DNA of 64,000 nucleotides from Gammaproteobacteria bacterium (GCA_016705365.1 JADIYI010000009.1:620001-684000); one strand, 5' to 3'. Positions 46,224 through 55,657 are shown, counted from the stretch's first letter. Made by a program: numbers and translations. The notes: generated by a model not told the origin, from the letters alone.

Positions 46224-46994
46224 CTAGCGCAAGCGCTGAAACAGGAAAAACGGCTCCTCGGGATTGAGACCTAACTCGCCGGCATCCGTGTGCGCCAGCA
46301 ACTCATGGTGCGCGCGGACACCCGATTCGAATCCGCAGGACGTGATGCGCTCGAAGATGTCCCGCCCGTAAAGCCGAACATGATCTTCCTGTCCGTAAGC
46401 CTGCAGGCGCGCATTCTCCTGCGTGATGCCTGGATCACTCCAGGTACGATGCAGTACCGCGCTGTAGGGAGTCTGCAAAACCGCCACTCCACCTACCTGG
46501 AGTACACGGCGGATTTCCGCAAGCGCGCGCCGATCGTCCGCTACGTGCTCCAGCACGTGGTTGGCAATCACCATGTCGAAAGAATGATCGGGAAATGGAA
46601 GGTGCTCGATATTCATCTGCTCTACGTCCTTCGCGCACGGATAAAGGTCGCACTTGCGGTATTCAACCGGGGCGAGCGCTGCGATCAATACCGCCAGATG
46701 GCGTTCCGGTGCGAAATGCAGGATCCGCATGCCGGGCAGGCGTGCAAGCAGGCCGGAGGCTTCCAGATACAACACCAGGTGCCTCTCGCGGTCATGGGCG
46801 CCACATCGCGGGCACTCGAAGTTGTCGAGATCGCTGCCGATGATGCCCAATGCGCGCATGAGCGGTGGCGATCCATGCAGCCCACCCCGGTAAGGAAGGA
46901 ATCGACCGAGACGATGCCCGCAGATCACGCAACGATGCCGAGCCGGAACCGGAAGGCGCGCAACGAGGCGCCGGATATCCCTTGTCAAGCTCAT
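46224..46994 (-). CDS. Class I SAM methyltransferase with N-terminal zinc ribbon
   Basis: Protein of 256 residues. CVICGHRLGRFLPYRGG and FECPRCGAHDRERHLVLYLE make a four-Cys zinc ribbon. The methyltransferase core follows, with ILHFAPERHL (SAM site), SFDMVIANHVLEHV and LQVGGVAVLQTPY. Such enzymes are common in O-antigen and capsule clusters. Two ATGs are possible; I used the one giving MSLTRDIRRLVARL, and an ATG at 47033 would add 13 residues. It is the last gene of the leftward glycan operon. Confidence 0.83.
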   Translation of the reverse strand: MSLTRDIRRLVARLPVPARHRCVICGHRLGRFLPYRGGLHGSPPLMRALGIIGSDLDNFECPRCGAHDRERHLVLYLEASGLLARLPGMRILHFAPERHLAVLIAALAPVEYRKCDLYPCAKDVEQMNIEHLPFPDHSFDMVIANHVLEHVADDRRALAEIRRVLQVGGVAVLQTPYSAVLHRTWSDPGITQENARLQAYGQEDHVRLYGRDIFERITSCGFESGVRAHHELLAHTDAGELGLNPEEPFFLFQRLR

Positions 46995-47087
46995 ATCCCG
47001 GAAGTCCTTCGAATAAATGAAAATTGAGCGCATGCACCGATGCACCAGGACGTCCTGGCCCTCGAGCACCGACAATCCTGGCTGGAA

Positions 47088-48020
47088 TCACGAATCCAGC
47101 CGGCCGGCTTTTTTGGTGATTCCGTCGCGCAGGCCACGGGCGATCGCCTTGGCATTGGCAAACCTGGCGTGCGCGAACAGCGTGTGAGCATAAAGGTTTC
47201 CCGTCCAGTACCAGGCGGCACGGAGCCGCCAGCGCAACGGCACGTGGGGCAAACGGCACAGCAATACGAAATTCCGGAAGCGGTAGTAAAGGCGCGTCGG
47301 CGAATACTCGCTATGTGAGTGCCAACCGAAATACCAGACACGAAATGACGCGTCTCCGAGCCGGTGAAGCAGCCGTGTCGAGGAGGTGCCAAACAATCTG
47401 AATCCCATGGCGCGTGCGCGATGACACCATTCGGTGTCGACATGGTCGATGAAGAAGCTCTCGCGCATCGAGCCGACCTTGCGCAACGCAGCGCACGGGA
47501 TGAGCATTCCGGAACTGATGGTGGTAATGATTTCGACACAGGGCGAAGCTTCGTCGGGAAAGACGCTGCTGTAGAACACGCTACCTGGCCGCTGTACCTG
47601 GAACGCAAACGCCTGCTGCGTGACCCTGTCGAAGTACATCGGGCAAATGCAACCAACGGATACGCCTTCTGCATCCATACGTAAACAGGCGGTGCGCAGG
47701 ACGCTGACCATATCGGTATCCGGTAGGCTGTCCTGGTCGCTGAGAAGCACATAGTCGAAGCGCTCCTCCAGGGCGACCTCCAGCCCGATATTCTGGGCGG
47801 CGGCAATTCCGATATTGTGCCCCACCCTGAGCACGCGCAGATCCGGGTGCTTCGATTCCAGATCTCCGACGATGCAGGTAATGCGGTCGTCATCGGATGA
47901 GGTATTGTCGATGATCAGGAGCGTCTCGACCTGGGACTCCAGCGATTGCAACAACGGCAACAGTCCCTCACTCACGGGATTGTAGGTCACCACGATTCCC
48001 AGGACCTTGCCCGCATCCAT
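47088..48020 (-). CDS. Rhamnosyltransferase-like glycosyltransferase (family 2)
   Basis: Protein of 310 residues. LGIVVTYNPVSEGLLPLLQSL, LLIIDNTSSDD, NIGIAAAQNIGL and YVLLSDQDSLP are hallmarks of the RfbF/WbbL rhamnosyltransferase subgroup. FFIDHVDTEWCHRARAMGFRLFG carries the acceptor-site motif. Rhamnose as donor sugar is a family-level guess. The start ATG (MDAGKVLG) has GGTGGAG upstream. It begins two bases after the stop of the next upstream glycosyltransferase. Confidence 0.85.
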   Translation of the reverse strand: MDAGKVLGIVVTYNPVSEGLLPLLQSLESQVETLLIIDNTSSDDDRITCIVGDLESKHPDLRVLRVGHNIGIAAAQNIGLEVALEERFDYVLLSDQDSLPDTDMVSVLRTACLRMDAEGVSVGCICPMYFDRVTQQAFAFQVQRPGSVFYSSVFPDEASPCVEIITTISSGMLIPCAALRKVGSMRESFFIDHVDTEWCHRARAMGFRLFGTSSTRLLHRLGDASFRVWYFGWHSHSEYSPTRLYYRFRNFVLLCRLPHVPLRWRLRAAWYWTGNLYAHTLFAHARFANAKAIARGLRDGITKKAGRLDS

Positions 48021-48022
48021 GA

Positions 48023-49105
48023 TCACTCCACCGGTCTCGCTCCGAATTTTCGGAACTCGAAGCGATGTTTCACATGCTCTATCGCGGCAAGCAGACGAAG
48101 CGTCAATCCACGAATCGACGGGCTGGAGCGAAGCACCCGCATCAATCGCACGCGCATGGGGTGAAGCCGCTCGGGGGCGTTCTGTTCCAGCCAGGACCAG
48201 GCGCGATCGAAGCAATGCCGGTCATCGGCCCGCAATGCCAACCAAAGCAATACCCGGTATTGCGCTGCGAGCGAGACCTCCCTGATCCCGGGGTCTTCCT
48301 GGAAGAAATCGCAGAATTCCTCCACCATCCTGATCGCGTCAAGGCAATACCTGACATGTGCTGAATCGCCCACGTTCATCATGGAGCCGGGGGTTCGCCG
48401 ATAAGCGGCAAGCGGTTCGTTGATGAATCCGATTTTCGAGGCGCGAGCCAGATAAAGACAAAGTGGCCAATCCTCAACCAAATACCCCCTGTCGGCCAAA
48501 CCCGAACGCAGGAATTGCTCAACAAGATCGCGGCGGCAGATCACCGTACAGGTCTGCATCCGGTTAGCCTGCAACATGGCCTCATAGATCTGGCCGTCCC
48601 GATGCTGCAACAGGCCCGAACTGCGGAATGCGACTCGCGCTCGCCATGCTCCCCCGATATGAATCAGCCGCAAATAATTGCTGTGCACGGCGCCCGCCTC
48701 CGGATGCAACTGCAGATACCCGACCTGCCTGGCCAATTTGTGGACATCGGTCCAGCAATCATCCCCTTCGCAGTACGCAATGTACTCGCCGCGGCAGGCG
48801 TTCAACAGACGCACGTGATTGGCGTGCATGCCGACGTTCACGCTGTCGGTAATCAGTCGGATGATCCCGGGATACAAGCGCTGAAAATCCTGCGCGACTT
48901 CGCGCGTGCGGTCCGAAGAGCAGTCCTCGCCAATCAATAACTCCATGGAAAACGGCACTTCCTGTGCCAGCACGCTTTCGATCGCCTGGGCAATAAAATC
49001 GCCATGGTTGTAGGCAAGCATGACAACGCTTACAAGGGGAATTTGCGCCGTTTCCGGGCCATCACCCGATTCAGCATTCGAATTGTCAAAGCCCGGATTG
49101 CTCAT
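48023..49105 (-). CDS. Glycosyltransferase family 2
   Basis: Protein of 360 residues. The GT-A region has LVSVVMLAYNHGDFIAQAIESVLAQ, LLIGEDCSSDRT, NVGMHANHVRLLNACRGEYIAYCEGDDCW (DD metal site) and VEDWPLCLYLA. A helical C-terminal part without catalytic motifs follows. The ATG overlaps the stop of the flippase gene (ATGA). The long upstream in-frame extension is the shadow of that gene. Specificity is unknown. Confidence 0.86.
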   Translation of the reverse strand: MSNPGFDNSNAESGDGPETAQIPLVSVVMLAYNHGDFIAQAIESVLAQEVPFSMELLIGEDCSSDRTREVAQDFQRLYPGIIRLITDSVNVGMHANHVRLLNACRGEYIAYCEGDDCWTDVHKLARQVGYLQLHPEAGAVHSNYLRLIHIGGAWRARVAFRSSGLLQHRDGQIYEAMLQANRMQTCTVICRRDLVEQFLRSGLADRGYLVEDWPLCLYLARASKIGFINEPLAAYRRTPGSMMNVGDSAHVRYCLDAIRMVEEFCDFFQEDPGIREVSLAAQYRVLLWLALRADDRHCFDRAWSWLEQNAPERLHPMRVRLMRVLRSSPSIRGLTLRLLAAIEHVKHRFEFRKFGARPVE

Positions 49106-50589
49106 TTGCCGCGCCAGGATGCGGATGCGGATGCGGAATCGGTACCCGCGTGCTGCGGCAGGATGCCCTCGCGCAGGAAGGCAAGAACATCGTAAAACGC
49201 CTTCAGGCGGGCAATCCGTACCAACGCCAGGAACACCAGCACTCCCATGGCGGTCAAGCCGGCGAGTTCCTGCGCGGGCGACGGCGCCCAATAAAGGCTG
49301 ACACCATACACACAACAGGCCATCAGGATGGCTGCAAGGAGCGGCGGCGTGAATTCCCGCAGTTGCGCCCACGCGCCGAAATCGAGAAATCGACCCGTGA
49401 AGCGGGTGTTGATGCCAAAGGCAATCAGGGAAAACGCAACCTGACTCCAGGCGATTCCCATCACTCCGTACATTGAACCCAGCGCTATCAGCAGTATGCC
49501 GATCGTCTTCTTGGCAAGCTCGAGGCGAAACATCAGGCGAGAATGCCCCTGTGCCATCAGTGCATGCAAATTTATCGCATGAAGCGGATACAACAATCCG
49601 GCAATACACAAGATACGAAGGATCGGTACCGAAGCCAGCCACTGTCGACCGAACATGAGCAGCACCAACGGTTCGGCAAGCGCCACGATACCCAGCAGGA
49701 CCGGGGCACTCAGCAGCATCAATCCGCGAATCGACAACTGAACGCCCCTGCGCAGCATTTCCACATCACCGGCAACCGCGGAGAACATGGGAAGGGCTAC
49801 CCGCGCCAGCAAACCTCCGATGAAACCAACGGGCATTTGCTTGGTGACTTCCGCATTGTTGTACAGACCAAGAACATGAGCACCGTACAGTCGCCCCAAT
49901 ATCAAGGTATAGAGGCGCGAATAGATCACCTCGAGCAGACTGGAACCAAGATGATAGCCGCCAAAGCCGGAAAGCCTGTACAGGGATTCCCGACTGCACC
50001 TCAGCGCGGGACGCCATCGATGCAGCCACCACAACAGAGCCGTGGCCGTGACCGCGAACACCACTGACTGTGCCGCAAGTGACCACACGCCGAAACCATG
50101 CCAGGCCAGGGCAATCGCAACAACCGCCGACAGAATGGAGGCGAGCACGCTCACTTTCGCCTGCGTGTGGAAATCGAGTTGCCTGGTCAGAAGCGTCGAG
50201 TGAATTGCGCCCAGAGCACCGAAAAGTACCACAAGCGCCATGGCTCTTGTCAGTGGTTCGAGAATCGGCAGGCGGTAGAAATCCGCGATGAACGGAGCAG
50301 CGCCGCACAGGGTCAGGGCGAGCAGCGCACCAACGCCCAGGTTGCACCAGAACACCGTCGATTCATCCACATGAGAGACCTGCTGACGCTGAATGAGCGC
50401 GGCGGAGAACCCCCCGTCCCACAAGACTCCGGCAATTCCAACCACAATGGACAGCATCGCGACCACGCCGAAATCGGAGGGTGTCAGAAGCCTGGCGAGC
50501 ACCATGACCGCGACAAACTGAACGCCCTGACGCAACAGGAGTTCTGCCCCTCCCCATAGTGTTGCCGTGACAGCGCGCACCTTGAGCAT
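49102..50589 (-). CDS. Wzx-like oligosaccharide flippase (MOP superfamily)
   Basis: Polytopic membrane protein of 495 residues with about 12-14 helices. LWGGAELLLRQGVQFVAVMVLARLLTPSDFGVVAML and GYHLGSSLLEVIYSRLYTLILGRLYGAHVLGLYNNA match the WzxC-like lipopolysaccharide biosynthesis group. It should translocate an undecaprenyl-linked oligosaccharide. The ATG overlaps the stop of the formyltransferase (TGATG). No convincing Wzy polymerase or Wzz chain-length regulator is present nearby. Confidence 0.88.
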   Translation of the reverse strand: MLKVRAVTATLWGGAELLLRQGVQFVAVMVLARLLTPSDFGVVAMLSIVVGIAGVLWDGGFSAALIQRQQVSHVDESTVFWCNLGVGALLALTLCGAAPFIADFYRLPILEPLTRAMALVVLFGALGAIHSTLLTRQLDFHTQAKVSVLASILSAVVAIALAWHGFGVWSLAAQSVVFAVTATALLWWLHRWRPALRCSRESLYRLSGFGGYHLGSSLLEVIYSRLYTLILGRLYGAHVLGLYNNAEVTKQMPVGFIGGLLARVALPMFSAVAGDVEMLRRGVQLSIRGLMLLSAPVLLGIVALAEPLVLLMFGRQWLASVPILRILCIAGLLYPLHAINLHALMAQGHSRLMFRLELAKKTIGILLIALGSMYGVMGIAWSQVAFSLIAFGINTRFTGRFLDFGAWAQLREFTPPLLAAILMACCVYGVSLYWAPSPAQELAGLTAMGVLVFLALVRIARLKAFYDVLAFLREGILPQHAGTDSASASASWRGK

Positions 50590-51344
50590 CAATCAGCGGA
50601 ATCCATTGCCTTGATATCTTTGGCTTCGGGGTCTATCTGCAGTTGCAGGAATATCCTCGCTCCGCTTTCAGGATCGATGAAGTAGGCATTCCTGTGACCA
50701 TCAAAGCTCAAAGCGCGCAGTTGGTCATAAAACTCCCTGAAAGTGCCGATTCGAGCCAGATCGATTTCGCAGAAGCTGTCGAAGTCCTTCTTCATATACA
50801 AATGACCCTGCTGCTCGAGCTCGAAGGTGGTGTAATCACCCTCGACAAGTCGCCGAAAATTCTTGCTGATCCATGCGATCTCCGCAGAAAGAATTCGATC
50901 GTATGCTGTTTTTGAGGTATCCCATATCCGCATCGGAATCACGAACCTGTCGATCACGTCACCGTGATCGATCTCGGCGTCGATGCGATGAACGGTGACC
51001 CCGGCGTTGACTCCCCTGGCGATTGCCCAGACCTGCGGGAACCATCCGCGAGTTTCGGGATTGTATCCGGGATGGATGTTTATGCATTCGACACGCTCAT
51101 GCAGCGACTCGGGAAAGAGCTGTTTGCAATGGGCCGATATGATCAGTTGATATTCTCTTGATAGACGCGCACTTTCCTTGCGGACATCAACGACATCGAA
51201 TGCCTCGTTTCCCAAAACCACGGCCGGCGCCCGGGGCGAGCATGCAAGGCTTACATGCTCGCACAGCTCGCTCCGCGCTATGAATGGGGGGAAAAAATCC
51301 GCCAGCCTGGCGTTATCCGTGATGACAAGAGTCTGCCGTATCAC
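50589..51344 (-). CDS. dTDP-4-amino-4,6-dideoxyglucose formyltransferase (VioF-like)
   Basis: Protein of 251 residues that would use N10-formyltetrahydrofolate to make dTDP-Qui4NFo. The formyltransferase core CINIHPGYNPETRGWFPQVWA supplies N89 and H91, and IDAEIDHGDVID supplies D126 of the usual Asn-His-Asp triad. This matches VioF-type sugar formyltransferases rather than FMT or ArnA. The start is GTG, overlapping the aminotransferase stop (GTGA), which fits sequential reactions. Base composition looks more AT-rich than the core genes, consistent with transfer. Confidence 0.85.
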   Translation of the reverse strand: MIRQTLVITDNARLADFFPPFIARSELCEHVSLACSPRAPAVVLGNEAFDVVDVRKESARLSREYQLIISAHCKQLFPESLHERVECINIHPGYNPETRGWFPQVWAIARGVNAGVTVHRIDAEIDHGDVIDRFVIPMRIWDTSKTAYDRILSAEIAWISKNFRRLVEGDYTTFELEQQGHLYMKKDFDSFCEIDLARIGTFREFYDQLRALSFDGHRNAYFIDPESGARIFLQLQIDPEAKDIKAMDSAD

Positions 51345-52525
51345 GGCGCTTGTCTTCCCGATCTGGCGAGCATTGCCACAATGCGCGCGACGGTTTCAAT
51401 GTCATCGGCACCCAAAGTGATTCCGGTGGGAAGTACAACGGCCTGACTTGCCACCTTGATCGTGTCGGGCAACAACAACGACGCGTGCGGATACAGATCC
51501 CGATACGGTTTCATCCGGTGACAGCCCGGCCAGAAATACTTGCGCGCAAGAATGTTTTCAGCATGCAGCGCAGCCACCATCGCATCACGACTGCCTGCAG
51601 CCGGCGATTCGAGTTCGATTACAACGTATTGGTAATTGGGAGTATCCGCTTCGTCGTAAGCGATCAAACGCAAGCCATCGACTCCGGCCAGGGCTTCGGA
51701 GTAGACCAGATAATTGCGCTTGTTGGCGGCGATGAAGTCAGGCAATGCCTCCAGGTTCACCAGGCCCATCGCGGCATTGATCTCGGGCATCTTGCCATTG
51801 GTGCCCGGATGAATGACGTTGTCGTAACCGCTGAAGCCGAAGTTGCGCATCAGGCGCATTGCCTGCGCCAGCTCGCCATCATTGGTAGCCACCGCTCCAC
51901 CCTCGAAGGTGTTGAACACTTTCGTGGCGTGAAAACTCAGCACCTCGCAGCGGCCAAACCCACCGATGCGGCGACCGGCAGCGCTGCAACCGAATGCGTG
52001 CGCGGCATCGAACATCAATTGCAGGCCGTGCTCGTCGGCAATTGCCTGAAGCGCCTCCACGGGGGCAGGTCTGCCCCAAAGATGCACACCTATTATTCCG
52101 CTTGTGCGCGGCGTAATCATGCGCCGCACCGCGTCCGGATCCAGGTTATGCGTGGCCGGATCGATATCCGCGAATACGGGGGTTATTTCCTGCCAATGCA
52201 GGGCATGCGCCGTGGCAACGAAGGTATAGGAGGGCACGATCACCTCGCCATCGAGGCCCAGTGCGCGGATGGCGATTTCCAGCGCCACCGTGCCGTTGCA
52301 CATCGCGACACAGTGCTCCACACCGATGCGCGCCGCAATCCGCGATTCAAGCTCCTGCACCAGCGGGCCATTGTTGGTCAGCCAACCGCGATCGTAGATT
52401 TCTCCGGTATACCGAAGGAGCGACTCCTTGCCACCCAGGTTGGGGCGGCCCACGTGGATGGGATCGACGAAGGCCGGTGCGGCGCCGTTTATGGCGAGAT
52501 CATTGTGCGATCGAATCGCTTTCAT
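51341..52525 (-). CDS. DegT/DnrJ/EryC1/StrS sugar aminotransferase (VioA-like)
   Basis: PLP enzyme of 394 residues. It probably makes dTDP-4-amino-4,6-dideoxyglucose from the 4-keto-6-deoxy sugar. The PLP lysine is K202 in SFHATKVFNTFEGG. Other family motifs are NGTVALEIAIRALGL, EVIVPSYTFVATAHA and FDAAHAFGC. Assignment to VioA is supported by translational coupling with the VioF-like formyltransferase. The dTDP-glucose synthase and dehydratase genes (rmlA, rmlB) needed upstream are not in the window. Confidence 0.86.
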   Translation of the reverse strand: MKAIRSHNDLAINGAAPAFVDPIHVGRPNLGGKESLLRYTGEIYDRGWLTNNGPLVQELESRIAARIGVEHCVAMCNGTVALEIAIRALGLDGEVIVPSYTFVATAHALHWQEITPVFADIDPATHNLDPDAVRRMITPRTSGIIGVHLWGRPAPVEALQAIADEHGLQLMFDAAHAFGCSAAGRRIGGFGRCEVLSFHATKVFNTFEGGAVATNDGELAQAMRLMRNFGFSGYDNVIHPGTNGKMPEINAAMGLVNLEALPDFIAANKRNYLVYSEALAGVDGLRLIAYDEADTPNYQYVVIELESPAAGSRDAMVAALHAENILARKYFWPGCHRMKPYRDLYPHASLLLPDTIKVASQAVVLPTGITLGADDIETVARIVAMLARSGRQAP

Positions 52526-52640
52526 TGGCGGTGCTTGCTTCCAACGCCCCGTGCACGCGCACCGGTTGCCCGGCAGAGTGTCTGGGCCTCAGACAGCGAG
52601 CCCGCAGATCCACTGCCAAGCGAACACCGAAGGCGCACGC

Positions 52641-53525
52641 TCACCGCGACAACTCATCGTGCTTGAATATCAGCGCGGTGATCTGCTCCGACACCAGCCC
52701 GATCAGAAATGTCGTCAGCGCACTGGTCAGAAACAGGACGCTCATGTTGGTGAACCGTCCCTCGGTGAAATAGGTGTATCCGTAGTAGCAGATACCCGTG
52801 GCGAACTGCAGGACGGCCAGCGGGAAAAAGAGCTTCAATGGCGAGTAAAGCGTGCATACCCGGAAAATGATCAGCATGAACTTCAACCCGTCCTTGAACG
52901 CGCTGATATGTGACTCCCCGTCGCGCCTGCCCACTTCGATCGGGAGGTACTTCACCGAGTAGCCCGATCGGAAAAACGCCATGGTGATGGTTGTCGGGTA
53001 GGAGAATCCGTTTGGCAGGAGGTAGAGAAATTCAAGAAATTTCTCCCGCCTTACCGCCCTGAAACCCGAGGTCAGATCCTCGATGTGGTGGCCCACGACC
53101 AGGGTGGCAAAGCGGTTGTAGACACTGTTCGCGAACAGGCGGCTCATGCTGGCCTGCCCGGCATTGGCGCGCGCGCCAACCACCATGTCATAACCCTCAT
53201 CCATGGCCCGCAGCAGCGCCGCCATCGACTCCGCTGCGTGCTGTCCGTCGGCATCCATGAAAAACAGGATGTCGCCGCGCGCCGCACGGGCGCCGGTCTT
53301 GATCGACGCCCCATTGCCCTTGCTGTAGGGATGGTCGATGACGGTCGCTCCGGCAGCGCGGGCAACCGCGGATGTGGCATCACTCGAGCCGTCGTTTACC
53401 ACGATGAGCTCCGCACCGGGCAGCAATTCGAGCACCTTTTTCACGACCAGGCCGACGGACGGGGCTTCGTTGCGCGCCGGGATCACCACCGATACCCGCA
53501 CCTGTGTGCTCAGTTGTTCAGACAT
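52641..53525 (-). CDS. GtrB/DPM1-like lipid-linked glycosyltransferase
   Basis: Protein of 294 residues. The GT-A domain has VSVVIPARNEAPSVGLVVKKV, IVVNDGSSDAT, HPYSKGNGASIKTGARAARGDILFFMDADGQH (DAD metal site) and SGFRAVRR. Two C-terminal membrane helices (about 225-250 and 258-285) follow. This is the architecture of GtrB, which loads a sugar onto undecaprenyl phosphate. It lies 119 bp downstream of the GT-C gene that follows pilA. The 115 bp to the next gene hold nothing clear. Confidence 0.87.
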   Translation of the reverse strand: MSEQLSTQVRVSVVIPARNEAPSVGLVVKKVLELLPGAELIVVNDGSSDATSAVARAAGATVIDHPYSKGNGASIKTGARAARGDILFFMDADGQHAAESMAALLRAMDEGYDMVVGARANAGQASMSRLFANSVYNRFATLVVGHHIEDLTSGFRAVRREKFLEFLYLLPNGFSYPTTITMAFFRSGYSVKYLPIEVGRRDGESHISAFKDGLKFMLIIFRVCTLYSPLKLFFPLAVLQFATGICYYGYTYFTEGRFTNMSVLFLTSALTTFLIGLVSEQITALIFKHDELSR

Positions 53526-53644
53526 TGGCCACGTCCCTGCGCATCCGCTTGCTGTTTCCTGTGATTCCAGCCAATTTCGAATTCCTGCAACGCATCATTC
53601 GAGCTACTGCATACAACACCGCCACGCATCGGCGCAGGCCGGGC

Positions 53645-55657
53645 TCAGCGCGCACCGGTTCCCTGCGCAGGTGGCCCGGATGCCCGCGGCTGCGAGCCCG
53701 GTACCGGTTGCGCCTGTCCGGCACGGGTGCGTGCCTGGTCAATCTCCGCCTGCAACCCGGCCAGCGAATCCAGCCATTGGCGGCGCACAAAAGGACGCCA
53801 GGGTGCGGACTTGCGCAGATCGGCCAGCACAAGCGCCGCCTGATCCGGCAGTCCGGCCGACAACAGGACGTTTATCATGACCTGCGCTGATCCGAGCTGC
53901 GGCATCAGTTCAAAGCCTTTTTCGAGATGATACATGGTCTGCTCGAGCGATTGGCGCTCCATCCAGTATTTCGCCAGGTGGTAGTGCGCCCCGGCGATGG
54001 CGGTCGCTCCGGCCCGCGCACCTGCCTCGGTCACCAGTTCCAGCATGTGCCGGGTGTCCTCCTCGGAGATGCCCGGGCACTTTCCAGCGAGCTGCTTGTC
54101 CCTGATTTTCGCGATCTGGATCGCGCTCGATATGCCTGCCGTTTGTGTCTCCAGGGCCCGGATCGCCTCAATGGCCGCATCCCGAACCGCCGAACCCGGC
54201 TGCAGCTCGCACAGGACCTCCAGTCGGTAGAGCGAGAAGTCGACGCTCTGGCGCATCGCCTGCGGTGCACCCTCGAGGATATCGACGACCTTGGCCATCT
54301 CGCCCGCGCCACCCAGCACAAAGGCGTGCAGCTGAAGCGCCCGTAGCGAACCAGGGCTGTCGTGGTGCCACAGCGGCCCGGCGATGCGCGGATCGCTCCA
54401 CACCAGCGCCGACTCGCGCAACACGAAAACCTGGTTCACCAGGAGCAGCGCGAACAGGGCGGCGCGGAACGCGAATGTGATCGGCGCGGCAAAGATCAGC
54501 GCAACCAGGGCGAAGTACACCCCGAATGCCGGCAGATAATTGCGGTGCTCGAAATACAACTCGAGCCCGAAAACCGTCGACTCCAGCAGCTGACCGATCA
54601 GGAACCAGCAAATGGCGAACGAGACCACGCGCCACCGGGTACCCGCCAGCTGCCACGCCGCCAGCATCGCACCGAGCCAGCCCAGGATCGCCAGCGCCGT
54701 TGTCCACGGATGCAGCAGGCCGGTGGAGAGCTCCGGCTCATCCTGGAAAGGACCGATCCCGGAGCGGGTCGGCAGCAGCAGCAGCCTGATGTAGCGAAAG
54801 AGAATCCGGCCCTCGGTCAGCAGCCGCTCGTGCATATCGAAACTGCGCCCGGGGTAAACAGGGCTGTTGCCGATCGCGACATTCAGGATGAACAACAAAA
54901 GCAGTGCGCCGGGAATGAGCAGGAAAACCATGGTCCACCAGGCAGGGGGAGCGGCGACGCGAGAAGCCGGATCAGCGGGGCGGAGCAGCAGCGCTTCAAT
55001 CGCCAGGGCCAGCAGCGGCAGAAGCACGCCATTTTCCTTGCACAGTGCGCCAAGCAGCGTCCCGAGCCCCAGGCCCGCGCTCATCACCAGCAATCCCGCC
55101 CGGCGGCGATGCGCCAGCAACTCCCGCCCCATCACGAATGCGAGCAATCCGCCAAGACCGAACAGGGCAGCGAGTGAAGTCATGCGCTGGATCAGCATCA
55201 TGCTGGTCGACAGCAACAGCGGACTCGAGGCCCAGGTTGCTCCCACCGCGAGCGCAAACCATTCGCGACGCAGGGGCAGCGCGGGAAGGTAGCGCGCCAG
55301 CCGGTAGCTCAACCAGATGACGAGCAGCGAATTGAGCAGATGAACAAGGGTATTGGCCCGGGCAAAATCGGCCGGTTCTGTTGGCCAGGACGGCATCTGC
55401 AACAGAAAACTCGTCAGCGCGAGCGGACGGCCCAGCGGGCCGGCGTGGCCGTCGAATACGAAGTAAAGCGCGGATTGCAGGTCATGGACCCGGTCGAGGC
55501 CCGCGAGATGCACTTCTTCATCGAAGGAATAGCCGAAGTAAAACCCCAGCGAATAGATCGCATAGGTGCCCGCCAGCAATATCAGCAGCGCGGCCAACCA
55601 GATAACGGGGGCGCCCCGGCGATCGCCCGCAACGCGCCGACCGGCAAGTTCAATCAA
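53645..55657 (-). CDS. TMTC-like GT-C membrane protein with TPR-like tail, next to pilA
   Basis: Protein of 670 residues with about ten membrane helices in the first ~440 residues. A soluble helical C-terminus of TPR character follows (HYHLAKYWMERQSLEQTMYHLEKGFELMPQ). GHAGPLGRPLALTSFLLQ and ANTLVHLLNSLLVIWLSYRLAR resemble TMTC-type protein O-glycosyltransferases, and YSFDEEVHLAGL gives an acidic first-loop motif. Directly downstream of pilA, it is a candidate pilin glycosyltransferase comparable in position to TfpO or TfpW of P. aeruginosa. The start is TTG with a weak ribosome site and lies behind a terminator, so expression is uncertain. Proline/Gln-rich end. Confidence 0.75.
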   Translation of the reverse strand: MIELAGRRVAGDRRGAPVIWLAALLILLAGTYAIYSLGFYFGYSFDEEVHLAGLDRVHDLQSALYFVFDGHAGPLGRPLALTSFLLQMPSWPTEPADFARANTLVHLLNSLLVIWLSYRLARYLPALPLRREWFALAVGATWASSPLLLSTSMMLIQRMTSLAALFGLGGLLAFVMGRELLAHRRRAGLLVMSAGLGLGTLLGALCKENGVLLPLLALAIEALLLRPADPASRVAAPPAWWTMVFLLIPGALLLLFILNVAIGNSPVYPGRSFDMHERLLTEGRILFRYIRLLLLPTRSGIGPFQDEPELSTGLLHPWTTALAILGWLGAMLAAWQLAGTRWRVVSFAICWFLIGQLLESTVFGLELYFEHRNYLPAFGVYFALVALIFAAPITFAFRAALFALLLVNQVFVLRESALVWSDPRIAGPLWHHDSPGSLRALQLHAFVLGGAGEMAKVVDILEGAPQAMRQSVDFSLYRLEVLCELQPGSAVRDAAIEAIRALETQTAGISSAIQIAKIRDKQLAGKCPGISEEDTRHMLELVTEAGARAGATAIAGAHYHLAKYWMERQSLEQTMYHLEKGFELMPQLGSAQVMINVLLSAGLPDQAALVLADLRKSAPWRPFVRRQWLDSLAGLQAEIDQARTRAGQAQPVPGSQPRASGPPAQGTGAR

